NCBI RefSeq assembly: GCF_014466955.1
Contig: NZ_AP023396.1
Coordinates: 7,254,001 to 7,318,000 of the forward strand
Direction: 5' to 3'
Length of the DNA: 64,000 nt
From: Nocardia wallacei
GTDB lineage: Bacteria; Actinomycetota; Actinomycetes; Mycobacteriales; Mycobacteriaceae
Under the pieces are notes generated by a model. It worked only from the letters and a program-made list of their open reading frames with translations. It did no database searches and was not told the DNA's origin. Position 1 is the stretch's first letter, and each line of letters begins with the position of its first letter. Below are positions 18,395 through 28,739 of this stretch, in pieces. The translations under genes were made by a program, and so were the position numbers.

Positions 18395-18421
18395 CGCGAC
18401 GCCGTAGGCGGCGCCGACATC

Positions 18422-19708
18422 TCAGTGGAACTGGCCCTCTTCGGTCGAACCCTTCAGCGCGGTGGTCGAGCTGTCGGGGTCGACGGTGGTGGCGATCGCA
18501 TCGAAGTAGCCGGCGCCGACCTCACGCTGGTGCTTGGTGGCGGTGTAACCGCGCTCCTCGGCCGCGAACTCGCGCTCCTGCAGGTCGACGTAGGCGGTCA
18601 TGCCCTCGCGGGCGTAGCCGTAGGCCAGGTCGAACATCGAGTAGTTGAGCGCGTGGAAGCCCGCCAGGGTGATGAACTGGAACTTGAAGCCCATCGCGCC
18701 CAGCTCCTTCTGGAACTTGGCGATGGTGGCGTCGTCCAGGTGCTTCTTCCAGTTGAACGACGGCGAGCAGTTGTAGGCCAGCAGCTGGTCGGGGAACTCG
18801 CTCTTGACCGACTCGGCGAACTTGCGGGCCAGCTCCAGGTCGGGGGTGCCGGTCTCCATCCAGATCAGGTCGGAGTACGGCGCGTAGGCCTTGGCGCGGG
18901 CGATGCAGGGCTCGATGCCGTTCTTGACGTGGTAGAAGCCCTCGGCGGTGCGCTCACCGGTGATGAACGGCTGGTCGCGCTCGTCCACATCGGAGGTGAT
19001 GAGGGTGGCGGCCTCGGCGTCGGTGCGGGCGATGACCACGGTCGGGGTGCCGGCCACGTCGGCGGCCAGGCGGGCGGAGGTCAGGGTGCGGATGTGCTGC
19101 GAGGTCGGGATGAGGACCTTGCCGCCCAGGTGACCACACTTCTTCTCCGAAGCCAGCTGGTCTTCCCAGTGGGTGCCGGCGGCGCCCGCGGCGATCATGG
19201 CCTTCTGCAGCTCGTAGACGTTCAGCGCGCCACCGAAGCCGGCCTCACCGTCGGCGACGATCGGCACCAGCCAGTTGTCGACGGAGGTGTCACCCTCGGC
19301 GCGGGAGATCTCGTCGGCGCGCAGCAGCGCGTTGTTGATGCGGCGCACCACGGCCGGGACCGAGTTGGCCGGGTAAAGGCTCTGGTCGGGGTAGGTGTGG
19401 CCGGAAAGGTTCGCGTCACCGGCGACCTGCCAGCCCGACAGGTAGATGGCCTTCAGGCCCGCGCGGACCTGCTGCACGGCCATGTTGCCGGTCAGCGCGC
19501 CCAGGGCGTTGATGTACTCACCGCTGTTGACCTGCTCCCACAGGATCTCGGCACCGCGGCGGGCGAGGGTGTGCTCCTCGACGACGGTGCCCTGCAGCTT
19601 GGCGACCTGCTCAGCGGTGTAGTTACGGGTGATGCCCTTCCAGCGCGGGTTGGTGTCCCAATCCTGCTGGATTTCCGCAGCGGTCTTCGGGGTGCCGGCA
19701 GTCGACAT
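18422..19708 (-). CDS. aceA: Isocitrate lyase
   Basis: 428-residue class-I-length isocitrate lyase, first enzyme of the glyoxylate shunt, splitting isocitrate to glyoxylate and succinate. The catalytic signature KKCGH (near residue 190) is intact, with [24 protein letters not shown] and the C-terminal lid region TEEGQFH. I use the ATG at MSTAGTP, with GTGGAG a few bases upstream; a GTG four codons earlier overlaps that ribosome site. A RamB-like box lies 195 bases upstream and the ramB gene is in this window, so carbon-source control is likely. Confidence 0.96.
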   Translation of the reverse strand: MSTAGTPKTAAEIQQDWDTNPRWKGITRNYTAEQVAKLQGTVVEEHTLARRGAEILWEQVNSGEYINALGALTGNMAVQQVRAGLKAIYLSGWQVAGDANLSGHTYPDQSLYPANSVPAVVRRINNALLRADEISRAEGDTSVDNWLVPIVADGEAGFGGALNVYELQKAMIAAGAAGTHWEDQLASEKKCGHLGGKVLIPTSQHIRTLTSARLAADVAGTPTVVIARTDAEAATLITSDVDERDQPFITGERTAEGFYHVKNGIEPCIARAKAYAPYSDLIWMETGTPDLELARKFAESVKSEFPDQLLAYNCSPSFNWKKHLDDATIAKFQKELGAMGFKFQFITLAGFHALNYSMFDLAYGYAREGMTAYVDLQEREFAAEERGYTATKHQREVGAGYFDAIATTVDPDSSTTALKGSTEEGQFH

Positions 19709-19902
19709 CTCTGACTCCACTTCTTCGTTCGTTGCGTGCTCCCGGGTCCGGAAATCCGTCGCGATGTCCGAACTCTGCTGGAGCAGCGATTTGCAGGCTT
19801 GCTATGCCCATCGGGTGTACCTCCACACGATGGCACACGGAAAAATCGCCGTCTACCTGTTGCTACTGTGAATCTCTGCTAGCCGGACCAGGGGTTTTGC
19901 TA

Positions 19903-19916
19903 ATTTTGCAAAATTT
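19903..19916. promoter_or_regulatory. RamB-like box upstream of aceA
   Basis: A perfect 14-base palindrome AATTTTGCAAAATT, with further TTTTGC and TTTGC words on either side (from 19895 to 19930). The TTTGCAAA core is the established core of RamB sites in corynebacteria and mycobacteria. AT-rich against a very GC-rich background, it stands out in the 489-base gap between aceA and the lipase gene. No gene is seen in that gap. Confidence 0.65.
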
Positions 19917-19941
19917 GCCCAGCAATTGCATGCCTTGAGTC

Positions 19942-19955
19942 TACTCCCGAGTAGG
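19942..19955. promoter_or_regulatory. Perfect palindrome in aceA-lipase gap
   Basis: CTACTC-CC-GAGTAG, a 6-2-6 perfect inverted repeat of the size used by TetR or FadR-type regulators. It is nearer the aceA side (234 bases upstream of its start) and about 240 bases before the lipase. Which gene it serves is open. Confidence 0.4.
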
Positions 19956-20197
19956 TCTGACATGGGCTTTTACCGTAACGCCCGTACTGTTTCGGTGACG
20001 TCGGCCACGGCACGAGATCGCAAGCCGACATTCCCAGCTGTGAGGACCTTCACAGCGGCAGGATGTGCGCCCGGCCACTCCCCGCGGGCCCGTCCCGCGC
20101 ACCGGCGCGCCGAGCTGATGGTCGATTGACCGACTGTAAGACTGTTCCTCGCACCGCCAGGGGAGGGACCGGTGCCAGATCCGGCGAAAGGAACACC

Positions 20198-21334
20198 ATG
20201 CGAAAACTGTGCGCAGCCGCGGTCACGGCCCTCCTGTCCGCGGCGGGTCTCTCGGTGGCCGTCGCGGGTGCGGACCCGGTGGACCCGGGCACCGTCGAAT
20301 CCGTGCAGCCGCTGCCGGCTCCGGCCACGCTGCCGGGCTCGGTGAACTCCGAGCGGATGCTCTATACGACGACCACCGTCGGGGACGCCCCGACCGTGGC
20401 CAGTGCCGCGGTGTACTTCCCGCCCGGCGAACCACCGGCGGGCGGCTGGCCGGTGGTGGCGTGGGCGCACGGCACGGTCGGTCTGGGCGACTCCTGCGCG
20501 TACAGCGTCAGCGGTCCCGGCGACGTCGAACGCGACTGGGCCTATCTGGGGACCTGGCTGCGGGAGGGCTATGCGATCGTCGCCGCCGACTACGCGGGGC
20601 TGGGCACGCCGGGCGAGCACCCGTACCTCAACGGCGTGGTCGAGGCGCACAACGTGGTCGACGCGGTGCGGGCGGCGACCCGGCACTACTCGTCGATGTC
20701 GGGCAAGTGGGTCGTGGTCGGCCAGTCCCAGGGCGGCGGTGCGGCGGTGAACACCGCGCGCTACGCCACCGAGTTCGGCGGACCGGAGCTGGATTACCGC
20801 GGCGCGGTCGGCACCGGCGTCCCGGCCTACATCGAAGACATCTTCACCCCGATCGGACCGGGCGTGCCGCCGGTGCAGCTGAGCCCGCACAGCACGGGCT
20901 ATGCGCTGTACGTCCTCAACGGCCTGCGCACAACCTACCCCGAACTGAACATCGAGTCGTTCCTCACCGACGCGGGCCGGACGTGGCTGGAACGCGCCCG
21001 CACCGAATGTCTGCTGCCGCTGGGCGACGCGCTGGCGGCGGACAGGGTGGTACTCGGCAACCTGTTCACCCGTCCGCTGTCCGACATCCCCGACGTGCAC
21101 GGCCTGCTCGCCCGCTACCTGGGCCTGCCCGAATCCGGTTACGACAAGCCACTTTTCCTCGGCCAGGGCCTACGCGACACCGACGTCGTCACGCCCGAGA
21201 CACTGCGCTTCGCCGCGGTACTGACGGCGAACGGCCAGCCGGTGACGCTGAAGACCTACCCCACCGACCACAGCGGCACGGTGAATGCCTCACTCGCCGA
21301 TTCGGTCCCCTTCGTCCGCAACCTGTTCGGCTGA
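20198..21334 (+). CDS. Secretory lipase (LIP family)
   Basis: 378-residue exported alpha/beta hydrolase. The signal peptide ends near VAGADP. The mature enzyme has [15 protein letters not shown], the nucleophile elbow GQSQGGGAA (Ser near residue 182), and a C-terminal Asp/His part ([11 protein letters not shown]). These fit the secretory lipase family that acts on esters outside the cell. AAAGGA lies seven bases before the ATG. The 3' end overlaps the convergent xanthine dehydrogenase gene by 45 bases, so the two stops lie inside each other's coding region. Confidence 0.85.
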   Translation: MRKLCAAAVTALLSAAGLSVAVAGADPVDPGTVESVQPLPAPATLPGSVNSERMLYTTTTVGDAPTVASAAVYFPPGEPPAGGWPVVAWAHGTVGLGDSCAYSVSGPGDVERDWAYLGTWLREGYAIVAADYAGLGTPGEHPYLNGVVEAHNVVDAVRAATRHYSSMSGKWVVVGQSQGGGAAVNTARYATEFGGPELDYRGAVGTGVPAYIEDIFTPIGPGVPPVQLSPHSTGYALYVLNGLRTTYPELNIESFLTDAGRTWLERARTECLLPLGDALAADRVVLGNLFTRPLSDIPDVHGLLARYLGLPESGYDKPLFLGQGLRDTDVVTPETLRFAAVLTANGQPVTLKTYPTDHSGTVNASLADSVPFVRNLFG

Positions 21335-24058
21335 ATCGCTGATCAGTTTCCAGATGCGGTCGGCGGTCATCGGGAGGTTGTGGGGGCGCAGGCCGATGGC
21401 GTCGCGGATGGCGTTGGCGAGGGCCGGGGCGACCGGGTTGTAAGGGGATTCGCTCATCGACTTGGCGCCGAGGGGGCCGAGGTCGTCGGTGGTGTCGGCG
21501 AAGTGGACCTCGGTGTGGGGGACGTCGACGAGTTGCGGGATGTGGTAGTGGCGAAGGGTTTTGGTGGTGACGATGCCCTGGTCCACGCGCATGTCCTCGT
21601 AGAGGGCGGTGCCGATGGCCTGCGCCACACCGCCTTCCACCTGCCCGCGGCACTGGACGGGGTTCAGTACGGTGCCCGCGTCGGCGGTGTGGATCGAGCG
21701 GAGGATGCGGACACGGCCGGTCTCGGTGTCGACGGCCACCCGGAAGGCCTGCACGTTGAAGGCGACCGAGCGAGGGGTGCCGTCGTGGGTGGCAATGGCA
21801 CGTAACGGTCCGTCAGCCAAGAGTTCTCGCGGGGTGAGCGGGCGCTCGCCGACAGCATCCGGAGCTGCTCGCAGCCCGGCCTCCCGGGCCTGTAGTGCAT
21901 CCCGTAGCCGCAGGCAGGCCGCGTGTACGGCCTTGCCTGCCACCACGATTCCGGTCGACCCGAACGCGCCCGTGTCATAGGCGGTGACATCGGTGTCCGC
22001 CTGCCTGATACGAACGAACTCCGGTTCCGTGCCCAGCGCCGCGGCCGCGAGCTGGGCGTGCACGGTAGTGGTGCCGTTGCCGAATTCCGCTGTGCCCACG
22101 CATATCTCGTAGCTGCCGTCCGCCAGCAATTCGGCGGATGCGGTGGCGTGATGGCCGCGCGGCGGAATGGTGGCGATCATCGCGACGGCAATTCCCTCCC
22201 CGATCCGCCAGGAAGAACCGTTCGTGGAGTCCGCCGCGGCCGTGTCGCGGAGGGCGTGTTCGGCGCGGTCGAGACACTGGTCCAGGCCGTAACTCGCGAT
22301 GGTCAGGTCGTCGTCCTCGGCGCAACGGCCACCGATCAGCGCGTCGCCGGGGGCGACCACGTTGCGGCGGCGGAATTCGAAGGGATTCAGGCCGAGTCGG
22401 CGGGCCAACTCGTCGAGCGCCGATTCGATGGCGAAGCTCACCTGGCCGAGACCGTAGCCGCGGAACGCTCCGGACGGCACGTTGTCGGTGTAGACGGCCC
22501 GGCCGTCGATGCTCTTGTTCGGGCAGCGGTACAGGGCGACGGACTCGCTCACGCTGTGGAAAAGCACTCCTCCGCTGTGATTTCCGTAGGCGCCGGTGTC
22601 CGCCACCACGTCGACGGCCAGCGCGGTGAGCCGCCCGTCGGCGCCCGCGCCCGCGGTGACCTCGACCCGCATGGGATGCCTGCAGGTGGCGGAGGTGAAC
22701 TCGTCGGACCGGGTGAACTCGTAGCTCACGGGCCGACCGGTGCGCAGTACCGCCAGCGCCACCAGATCCTCCGACAACATCTCCTGCTTGGCGCCGAAAC
22801 CGCCGCCCACCCGCTTCGCGAACACCCGCACCCGCTCCGGGGGCAGCGCGAAGATCCGGCACAGCTCGTCGCGCACCAGGAACGGCACCTGGGTGCTGGT
22901 GCGGACCACCAGGCGGCCGTATTCGTCGAGCCAGCCGATACTGCCGTGCGTCTCCAGGTGCGCGTGCTGCACGCGGTGGGTGTGCCACACGCCGTGCACC
23001 ACCTCGTGCGCCGCCGCCAGCCCCGCCTCGACATCGCCGCTGCGGCCGTGCACCTGCGCCGCGATATTGCGCTGCCGGTCCGCGATCCGGGCCGAATCCG
23101 GTTTGTCCCCATGCAGTTTCGGCGCTTCGGGCCGCATCGCGCGCAGCGGGTCGAAGACCGCGGGCATCGGCTCGTAGGTCACCCGCAGCGCCCGGCAACC
23201 GGCGCGCGCCGCCGCGAGCGTCTCGGCGACGACCGCGGCCACCCGCTGTCCGGCGAACCGCACGACGCGATCCAGCACGACGGTGTCGTCCGGGTCGTCC
23301 TCGCGGATCTCGTGCCGGGCGCTGGAGAAGGGCGTCGCAGGCGCGTCGGCGTAGGTCAGCACCGCACGCACGCCCGCGACCTCCGCCGCCGCCGTGGCGT
23401 CGATCGACACGATCCGGGCGTGCGGATGCGGACTCGTCAGCACAGCCAGGTGCAGTGGCGGTGACGGGGGCGCGTCCACGAAAGCCGTCGTCGCCGTGCG
23501 GCTTCGGGACTCGACGGGCCGCAGGTCCGGCGGGTCGACATCCATCGTGAACGGTTCGGTGCCGGTGACGACGCGCGGGCCCGCAGGGGCACGCGGTGAA
23601 CGCACGAGAGCGGGGCTCGCCTCCGTACCGAGCACCGCTTCGGCGATCGCACGGTATCCGGTACAGCGACAGAGGTTTCCCTTCAGTAGTTCCGGAAGGT
23701 CGTCGGGCGCTGGGTTATCGGGGGCGGATTCCAGGTCGCAGGTGGTGACGACCATTCCAGCGGTGCAGAACCCGCACTGGAAGGCGGCGGCGTCGAGGAA
23801 GCGGCGCTGTACCGGGTGGGGCGCGTCCGTGGTGCCGAGGCCCGCGGCTGTGGTGATGACGCGGTCGGCGGCGCGGTGGGCGGGGTAGACGCAGGAGTGC
23901 ACCGCGACACCGTCGACCAACACCGTGCAGGCGCCGCAGTCCCCGGCGTCGCAACCCTTCTTCACCGCGAGTCGGCCCGCGTCCCGCAGCAGCGTGCGCA
24001 GGCATTGGCCGGGCCGATACGGCAGTTCGACGGCGACCCCGTCCACCTCGAACTTCAT
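21290..24058 (-). CDS. Xanthine dehydrogenase-type protein, 2Fe-2S and molybdopterin domains fused
   Basis: 922 residues. Residues 1-160 are the ferredoxin part: [12 protein letters not shown]...C binds the first 2Fe-2S cluster, and QCGFC with CRCTGYRAI binds the second. From about 190 onward is the molybdopterin catalytic subunit: [34 protein letters not shown] and a late GAKSMSESP that keeps the catalytic Glu. The FAD domain, which lies between these parts in animal enzymes, is a separate upstream gene joined by an ATGA overlap. HIU hydrolase and OHCU decarboxylase next door point to xanthine or hypoxanthine as substrate. Confidence 0.85.
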   Translation of the reverse strand: MKFEVDGVAVELPYRPGQCLRTLLRDAGRLAVKKGCDAGDCGACTVLVDGVAVHSCVYPAHRAADRVITTAAGLGTTDAPHPVQRRFLDAAAFQCGFCTAGMVVTTCDLESAPDNPAPDDLPELLKGNLCRCTGYRAIAEAVLGTEASPALVRSPRAPAGPRVVTGTEPFTMDVDPPDLRPVESRSRTATTAFVDAPPSPPLHLAVLTSPHPHARIVSIDATAAAEVAGVRAVLTYADAPATPFSSARHEIREDDPDDTVVLDRVVRFAGQRVAAVVAETLAAARAGCRALRVTYEPMPAVFDPLRAMRPEAPKLHGDKPDSARIADRQRNIAAQVHGRSGDVEAGLAAAHEVVHGVWHTHRVQHAHLETHGSIGWLDEYGRLVVRTSTQVPFLVRDELCRIFALPPERVRVFAKRVGGGFGAKQEMLSEDLVALAVLRTGRPVSYEFTRSDEFTSATCRHPMRVEVTAGAGADGRLTALAVDVVADTGAYGNHSGGVLFHSVSESVALYRCPNKSIDGRAVYTDNVPSGAFRGYGLGQVSFAIESALDELARRLGLNPFEFRRRNVVAPGDALIGGRCAEDDDLTIASYGLDQCLDRAEHALRDTAAADSTNGSSWRIGEGIAVAMIATIPPRGHHATASAELLADGSYEICVGTAEFGNGTTTVHAQLAAAALGTEPEFVRIRQADTDVTAYDTGAFGSTGIVVAGKAVHAACLRLRDALQAREAGLRAAPDAVGERPLTPRELLADGPLRAIATHDGTPRSVAFNVQAFRVAVDTETGRVRILRSIHTADAGTVLNPVQCRGQVEGGVAQAIGTALYEDMRVDQGIVTTKTLRHYHIPQLVDVPHTEVHFADTTDDLGPLGAKSMSESPYNPVAPALANAIRDAIGLRPHNLPMTADRIWKLISDSAEQVADEGDRIGE

Positions 24059-24876
24059 GGTCGCCCCTCGGTCAACTCCGCCACGACCTCGCGGGCGAGC
24101 ACCACCGCCATCTGCCGACGCCAAGCCGGGTCCCCGTGCGGATCGTCGTACCAGAGATCGCGGTCCATGCCGAGAATGGTTGCGGTGAGTTCGCGGACAA
24201 CCGGAAAACCCGCGAATTCGAGCACGATCGGACGCACGGTCGCGGCACTGAGCGTGATCGCGCAGCGGCCGTCGAGATCCGCCCGGCCCATCACGACGGC
24301 GCCCGAGCGACCCAGCGGCGCCAGCGCGATCTTCCGAAAAGCGATGCGCGAGCGCAGCTTCGAGGATTCGAGGAACACCGACCGCAATACCTCCCCCGGC
24401 CGCAACGCGGTCGCACCGGGGCCGAACACGAACCGGGACATCGGAATACGCCGCTCGGCGCCGTCCGCGCACCACACCGACGCGAGGCCGTCCAGCGCGA
24501 CGAGGGCGGCCAGCACCGCCCCCGCCGGGAGTGCGAGACACGCGTTGCCGCCCACCGTGGCCATCCGCCTGATCTTGTACGAGGCCACCAGGGCCCGGCA
24601 GGCCTGCGGAAACAGCGCGGCCGCCGACCACCGCGCGGGCCACGCCGCGTGCTCCAGCTCCGCCAGGGTGCAGGTGGCGGCGATCTCCACCCCGGCCGGT
24701 GTCACCGTCAGCGCGGGCCAGCCCAGCGCGGTGATGTCCACCAGCCGTTCCAGGTGGTCCTGCGGTTCCGAGAACAACCAGGTCCCACCGGCCAGGACCG
24801 CCGAATCACCCGTCAGCGCGGCCAGATCCGCGCGATCCCGCGCGACCACCAGCGCACGGATCGTGTCCACATCCAC
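24055..24876 (-). CDS. Xanthine dehydrogenase FAD-binding subunit
   Basis: 273-residue FAD-binding PCMH-type subunit that takes electrons from the Fe-S clusters of the downstream gene. FAD contacts are seen in [10 protein letters not shown] near the N-terminus and [15 protein letters not shown] in the middle, with the CO dehydrogenase flavoprotein C-terminal fold after. GTG start; GAAGAGG lies eight bases upstream. Its stop overlaps the next start (ATGA), so the two chains are translationally coupled. About 190 bases separate it from the HIU hydrolase gene, room for an own promoter. Confidence 0.82.
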   Translation of the reverse strand: MDVDTIRALVVARDRADLAALTGDSAVLAGGTWLFSEPQDHLERLVDITALGWPALTVTPAGVEIAATCTLAELEHAAWPARWSAAALFPQACRALVASYKIRRMATVGGNACLALPAGAVLAALVALDGLASVWCADGAERRIPMSRFVFGPGATALRPGEVLRSVFLESSKLRSRIAFRKIALAPLGRSGAVVMGRADLDGRCAITLSAATVRPIVLEFAGFPVVRELTATILGMDRDLWYDDPHGDPAWRRQMAVVLAREVVAELTEGRP

Positions 24877-25066
24877 GACGACCACCTCTTCCGAGACCGC
24901 TCCCGGGCACCCCGGCACTCCCACCCTAGAAGCCGCTGGTTGCGGAGAGGTTGCGTCCCTACCACCCAGATTGCGCCCTCGTAACTCCTCCGCACCGGAG
25001 CGTTCATCGCCGCCCGCGAACTCTACGAGCGCATCGACATCCGAGAGAAGGCGCAGTGACCGCCGT

Positions 25067-25387
25067 TCAGCTGCCCCGATAGGTCGAGTAGGAGTACGGC
25101 GACAGCAGCAACGGCACGTGGTAGTGGCGTTCATCGCCGACGACGAAGGCGATCGTGACCTCCGGGTAGAACGCCGGTACGCCGAGCGAGGCGAAATAGT
25201 CACCGGTGCCGAACCGCAAGCGGTACGTGCCGGGCGCCAGTTCGCCGCCGAGCCCGGCGATACGGCCGTCGCCGTCGGTACTCGCGGCGGCCAATTCCGT
25301 TCCGTCGCCATCGAACAGAGCCACCGGCACGGCGGCGGCCGGTGCGCCGCGGACGGCGTCGAGGACATGTGTGCTCAGTGTGCTCAC
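25067..25387 (-). CDS. uraH: 5-hydroxyisourate hydrolase (transthyretin-like)
   Basis: 106-residue transthyretin-like hydrolase. It converts 5-hydroxyisourate, the uricase product, to OHCU. Hallmarks are LSTHVLDAVRG at the N-terminus, YRLRFGTGDYF in the middle, RHYHVPLLLSPYSYSTYRGS at the end with the C-terminal YRGS tetrapeptide intact. GTG start overlapping the stop of the upstream decarboxylase (GTGA), so translation is coupled. Confidence 0.93.
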   Translation of the reverse strand: MSTLSTHVLDAVRGAPAAAVPVALFDGDGTELAAASTDGDGRIAGLGGELAPGTYRLRFGTGDYFASLGVPAFYPEVTIAFVVGDERHYHVPLLLSPYSYSTYRGS

Positions 25388-25896
25388 GGCCGCGCCCCGT
25401 CCTCGCCCACCAGGCGACGCAGGCGGATGCGATTGATCTTCCCCAGCTCCTTGCGCACGATTCCCCTCTCGGTGGATACGTCGTTGTGCAACCTGGACCG
25501 CAGGATGGCGAGCAGCTCGTCCGCCGAGCGCCCGGTCGCGCACACCAGGTAGATGTGCCCGAACCGGTCCTCGTACGCGCGGTTGCCCGCCGCCAGCTCG
25601 GCCCGCACCGCGTCACCTGCCGTGATCACCGCCGCCTGTTCGCGGCCGGAGTCGGCGTTGTCCGGGCGATCACCGATGCGCGGATGGCCGGACAGGGCCC
25701 GATCCAACTCCGATTCGGGCAGTGCGGAGAGGGCGTCGTCCGCCGCGGCCAGCAGCGCGGCCACGGTCCCGAACGGCCGCCGGGCAGCGATTGATCGAGC
25801 CCACTGCGGCGACGCACAGCAGGTCAGCAACAACCGCTCGGCCTCGGATTCGGCCAGCGTATCGAGGGTGTGCAGATCGATTCCGGCAGCATTCAT
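25384..25896 (-). CDS. uraD: OHCU decarboxylase
   Basis: About 170 residues. It decarboxylates 2-oxo-4-hydroxy-4-carboxy-5-ureidoimidazoline to S-allantoin, the third step of urate degradation. The HPRIGD motif with the catalytic His and the following SGREQ Glu/Gln are present, plus NRAYEDRFGHIYLVCATGRSADELL. The start is uncertain: ATGs at 25908 and a GTG at 25953 are also in frame. I favour MNAAGIDLHTLD because family members begin close to this helix. First gene of the minus-strand purine run. Confidence 0.88.
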   Translation of the reverse strand: MNAAGIDLHTLDTLAESEAERLLLTCCASPQWARSIAARRPFGTVAALLAAADDALSALPESELDRALSGHPRIGDRPDNADSGREQAAVITAGDAVRAELAAGNRAYEDRFGHIYLVCATGRSADELLAILRSRLHNDVSTERGIVRKELGKINRIRLRRLVGEDGARP

Positions 25897-26018
25897 CGAC
25901 TCCAGCATCGGCCATGGCAACCGTGAGTGCCACTCGGGGCGGGCGAAGACCACAGCCCGCGGTTACGCTCGGCCAGAGCGGTCCGAGTCGGGGCGGGACC
26001 GCCCGGAAAGGACACGGC

Positions 26019-26633
26019 ATGGACGACGCGGTGTGCGCCGGAATCGTGCTGGCGGCCGGGGCGGGCACCCGGTACGGGCGGCCGAAGGCGCTGGCCGAGG
26101 GCGGCGCCTGGCTGCGCGGCGCGGTGACGGCCCTGCGCGCGGGCGGCTGTGCGCCGGTGTTCGTGGTACTCGGCGCCACCGGCCCGGCGCGCCGTTCGCC
26201 CCGCGGGCACTGGCTGGTGTGCGAGGCCCCCGAGATCGCAGTACCCGATGGGGCACAGCCGATCTGGGCCGCGGACTGGGCCGTCGGGTTGGCGGCATCG
26301 CTGCGCACCGGCCTGGCGGCGGCCGCGGCCACCCCGGCCGAGTTCGCCGCCGTCATGCCGGTCGACACCCCGGATGTCGGCGCCGACGTGGTCCGGCGGG
26401 TGCTCACGGCGGCCCGCGCGGCGCCCAGCGGACTGGCCCGCGCGGTGTTCCACACCCGGCCCGGGCACCCCGTTGTGCTCGGTCACAAGCACTGGCGGGC
26501 GGTCGCCCACACCGCGCAAGGAAATTCCGGAGCTCGCGCATTTCTGGACGCTAGACCGGATATTGTGGCCGTCACGTGCGACGATCTGGCTACGGGGCGT
26601 GACCACGACTATCCGGCCACTCGCGCACCCTGA
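26019..26633 (+). CDS. MocA-like molybdenum cofactor nucleotidyltransferase
   Basis: 204-residue NTP-transferase-fold protein. The N-terminal signature LAAGAGTRYGRPKAL binds nucleotide and the metal-binding Asp lies in VMPVDTPDVG. The MocA class adds CMP or GMP to molybdopterin. A xanthine dehydrogenase needs such a cofactor and its genes start about 120 bases away on the other strand, so maturation of that enzyme is the likely job. GGAAAGGA precedes the ATG. It runs into an XdhC gene 13 bases later. Confidence 0.8.
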   Translation: MDDAVCAGIVLAAGAGTRYGRPKALAEGGAWLRGAVTALRAGGCAPVFVVLGATGPARRSPRGHWLVCEAPEIAVPDGAQPIWAADWAVGLAASLRTGLAAAAATPAEFAAVMPVDTPDVGADVVRRVLTAARAAPSGLARAVFHTRPGHPVVLGHKHWRAVAHTAQGNSGARAFLDARPDIVAVTCDDLATGRDHDYPATRAP

Positions 26634-26646
26634 TCGGGAGTTTGTG

Positions 26647-27651
26647 ATGCGCGACATCGTCGATGACCTCATGCGGGTGTGGCACAGCGGCCGGACGGGT
26701 GGGCTGGCGACGTTGGTCCGGACGTTCGGGCACTCGGCGCTGCCGGTGGGGTCGACGATGCTGCTGGACCCCGACGGCGGCGTGTACGGATCGGTGTCCG
26801 ACGGGTGCTACGAGTCGGTGGTGTACGAGGCCGCCGCGCACGCCGCCCGGACCGGCCGCCGGGAACTGCAGCGGTTCGACGGCAAGACCGGAGTGGAGGT
26901 CAGTGCCGACTGCGGCACCATCGATGTGTTCGTAGAACCGTTCTCGCGCATACATTTTCCCGAGTTCGCGGCGGTGGCCAAGGAGATCGCCGCCAACCGG
27001 CCGGTCACGGTGTTCACCGTGGTGTGGCATTCGGATCCGGAGGTGATCGGGCAGCATCTGGTCACCGATCGGCGGCACAACACCGAACTGGTGTCGCTAC
27101 CGGAGTCGGATGTGTTCGTGTCGTCGTACGCGGCGCTGCCGCGGCTGATCATCTTCGGCGCCAACCCTTTCGCCGCCGCGCTGACCGTGCAGGGCAAGCT
27201 GCTCGGCTACCGCGTCACCGTCTGCGATGCCCGCGAGACCTTCGCCTCGCCCAATTCCTTTCCCGGCGCCGACGTGGTCGCGGACTGGCCGCACCGCTAC
27301 CTCAACGCCCAGGCCGCGGCGGGCGAAATCGACTCCACCACAGCGATTGTCGCGGCCTCGCAGGATCCGAAATTCGAGATCCCGCTGCTGACCGTGGCAT
27401 TGCGCCTGCCCGAGCTGGGCTATCTGGGCGCGCTGGGTTCCCCGGCTGTGCACCGCCGCCGGGTGGAGGATCTGGAGGCGGGCGGCTTCGACGCCGAGAC
27501 CCTGTCCCGGCTGCACGCCCCCGCCGGTTTCGACATCGGTGCCCGGACCCCGATGGAGACCGCCGTCGCCATCGCCGCCGAACTGGTCGCCGCCCGCTCC
27601 GCCGCCACGCTGCGCACCCAGGACTTCCACTCCGCGGTCTCGGTCTCCTGA
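26647..27651 (+). CDS. XdhC/CoxF-family molybdoenzyme maturation factor
   Basis: 334 residues. XdhC proteins bind the molybdenum cofactor, insert the sulfido ligand and load it into xanthine dehydrogenase. Two parts are visible: the N-terminal XdhC/CoxI domain (GSTMLLDPDGGVYGSVSDGCYESVVYEAA) and a C-terminal Rossmann domain (LIIFGANPFAAALTVQGKLLGYRVTVCDAR, then GYLGALGSPAVHRRR). GGGAG lies six bases before the ATG. With the MocA-like gene it forms a two-gene unit divergent from the xdh genes. Confidence 0.88.
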   Translation: MRDIVDDLMRVWHSGRTGGLATLVRTFGHSALPVGSTMLLDPDGGVYGSVSDGCYESVVYEAAAHAARTGRRELQRFDGKTGVEVSADCGTIDVFVEPFSRIHFPEFAAVAKEIAANRPVTVFTVVWHSDPEVIGQHLVTDRRHNTELVSLPESDVFVSSYAALPRLIIFGANPFAAALTVQGKLLGYRVTVCDARETFASPNSFPGADVVADWPHRYLNAQAAAGEIDSTTAIVAASQDPKFEIPLLTVALRLPELGYLGALGSPAVHRRRVEDLEAGGFDAETLSRLHAPAGFDIGARTPMETAVAIAAELVAARSAATLRTQDFHSAVSVS

Positions 27652-27652
27652 G

Positions 27653-28739
27653 CTACTTCAGCTCGGGATGCTCGGCGTAGAGCTCCCGCAGCACCGACAG
27701 GTCGAACAACCGGTCGGCCGCGATGTCGATCTTCGCCTTGCTCAGCGCCTCGATATTGCGGTCGATCAGCTCGTCGGTCATGGTGAGCAGGCCCGTGGGA
27801 GCGGGTGTCGGCGGAGACGACCAGGTCGTTCTGCGCCGTCGCCTCCTTGGTCTGCTCGGCGAGATCCAGGCGCTGATCCTTGCCGTAGACCTCGACCGCG
27901 AGGCGCGCGCCCTCGGCCGGATCGGCGACGGCGTCCTTCCAGCCCTTGATCTCCGCGGCCAGGAATGCCTTGAGCTTGTCGCGTTCGGAGTCGACGGTCT
28001 GCTGCCGCACCGTCAGCGTCTCCGCGGTCAGCGGCAGGCCGAAGTCGGCGAACAGGAAGTGCGCGGTCGGGAAACCCTTGGCGGCCAAGGTGATCGGCTC
28101 GTTGGTCACGTAGCTCACCCAGCCGTCGACCTCGCCGTTGGCCAGCGGGGTCGGGTCGTACTGGGCGGGCACGAGCCGCACGTCACCGGGCGTCATGCCG
28201 TTGGCGGTCAGCAATGCGGCGAAGATGAGCTGATTGGTGTCCTGCACACCGATCTTGCGGCCCCGCATCTCCTGCGGCGACCTGATCGGCTCGGCCGCCG
28301 AGCTCACGATGCAGAACGGGTTCTTCTGATAGGTGGTGCCGACGATCTTGGCGGGCAGCCCCTCCAGGATCGCGGGCGCGGTGGTCTGCGGCGCCGACAG
28401 GCCGAGCCAGATCTTGCCGGTGTCGAGCCCGGCCTCCACCGAGGTGCTGGCGGCCCCGCCCGCCACCAGGTCGACGCCGCCGAACCCGGCGTCGCGGAAG
28501 TAGCCGCGGCTGTCGGCGAAGTACTCGCCCGCGAATTCGATGTTCTTCAGCCACGACAGCTGGACGGCTACCCGCCCGAAGGTCGAGCCGTCGGCGGTGG
28601 TGCCGTTGCTGTTGCCCGCCCCGGCGTCCTCACCGCAGGCCGCGAGCATGCCGGCGCTGCCGAGCGCGAGCCCGGACAGTGCCGAGGCACGCAGGAAGGA
28701 CCGGCGGTCGATCCGGTTGCGATACGCGAAGTTGCCCAT
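27653..28739 (-). pseudogene. Frameshifted ABC substrate-binding lipoprotein (NMT1/SsuA type)
   Basis: The first about 315 residues form an NMT1-type periplasmic-binding protein. They include a Tat motif (RRSFLRAS), a lipobox (LAAC), and VQLSWLKNIEFAGEYFA. At about 27792-27794 a run of three C on the + strand shifts the frame. Read with one base fewer, the next 45 residues continue the family (LLTMTDELIDRNIEALSKA...) to a TAG at 27655, giving a normal 361 residues. As written, the protein would instead run 78 odd residues into the convergent xdhC gene. It may be a true recent mutation or a sequencing slip. Ligand unknown; purine context suggests a nucleobase or related compound. Confidence 0.75.
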
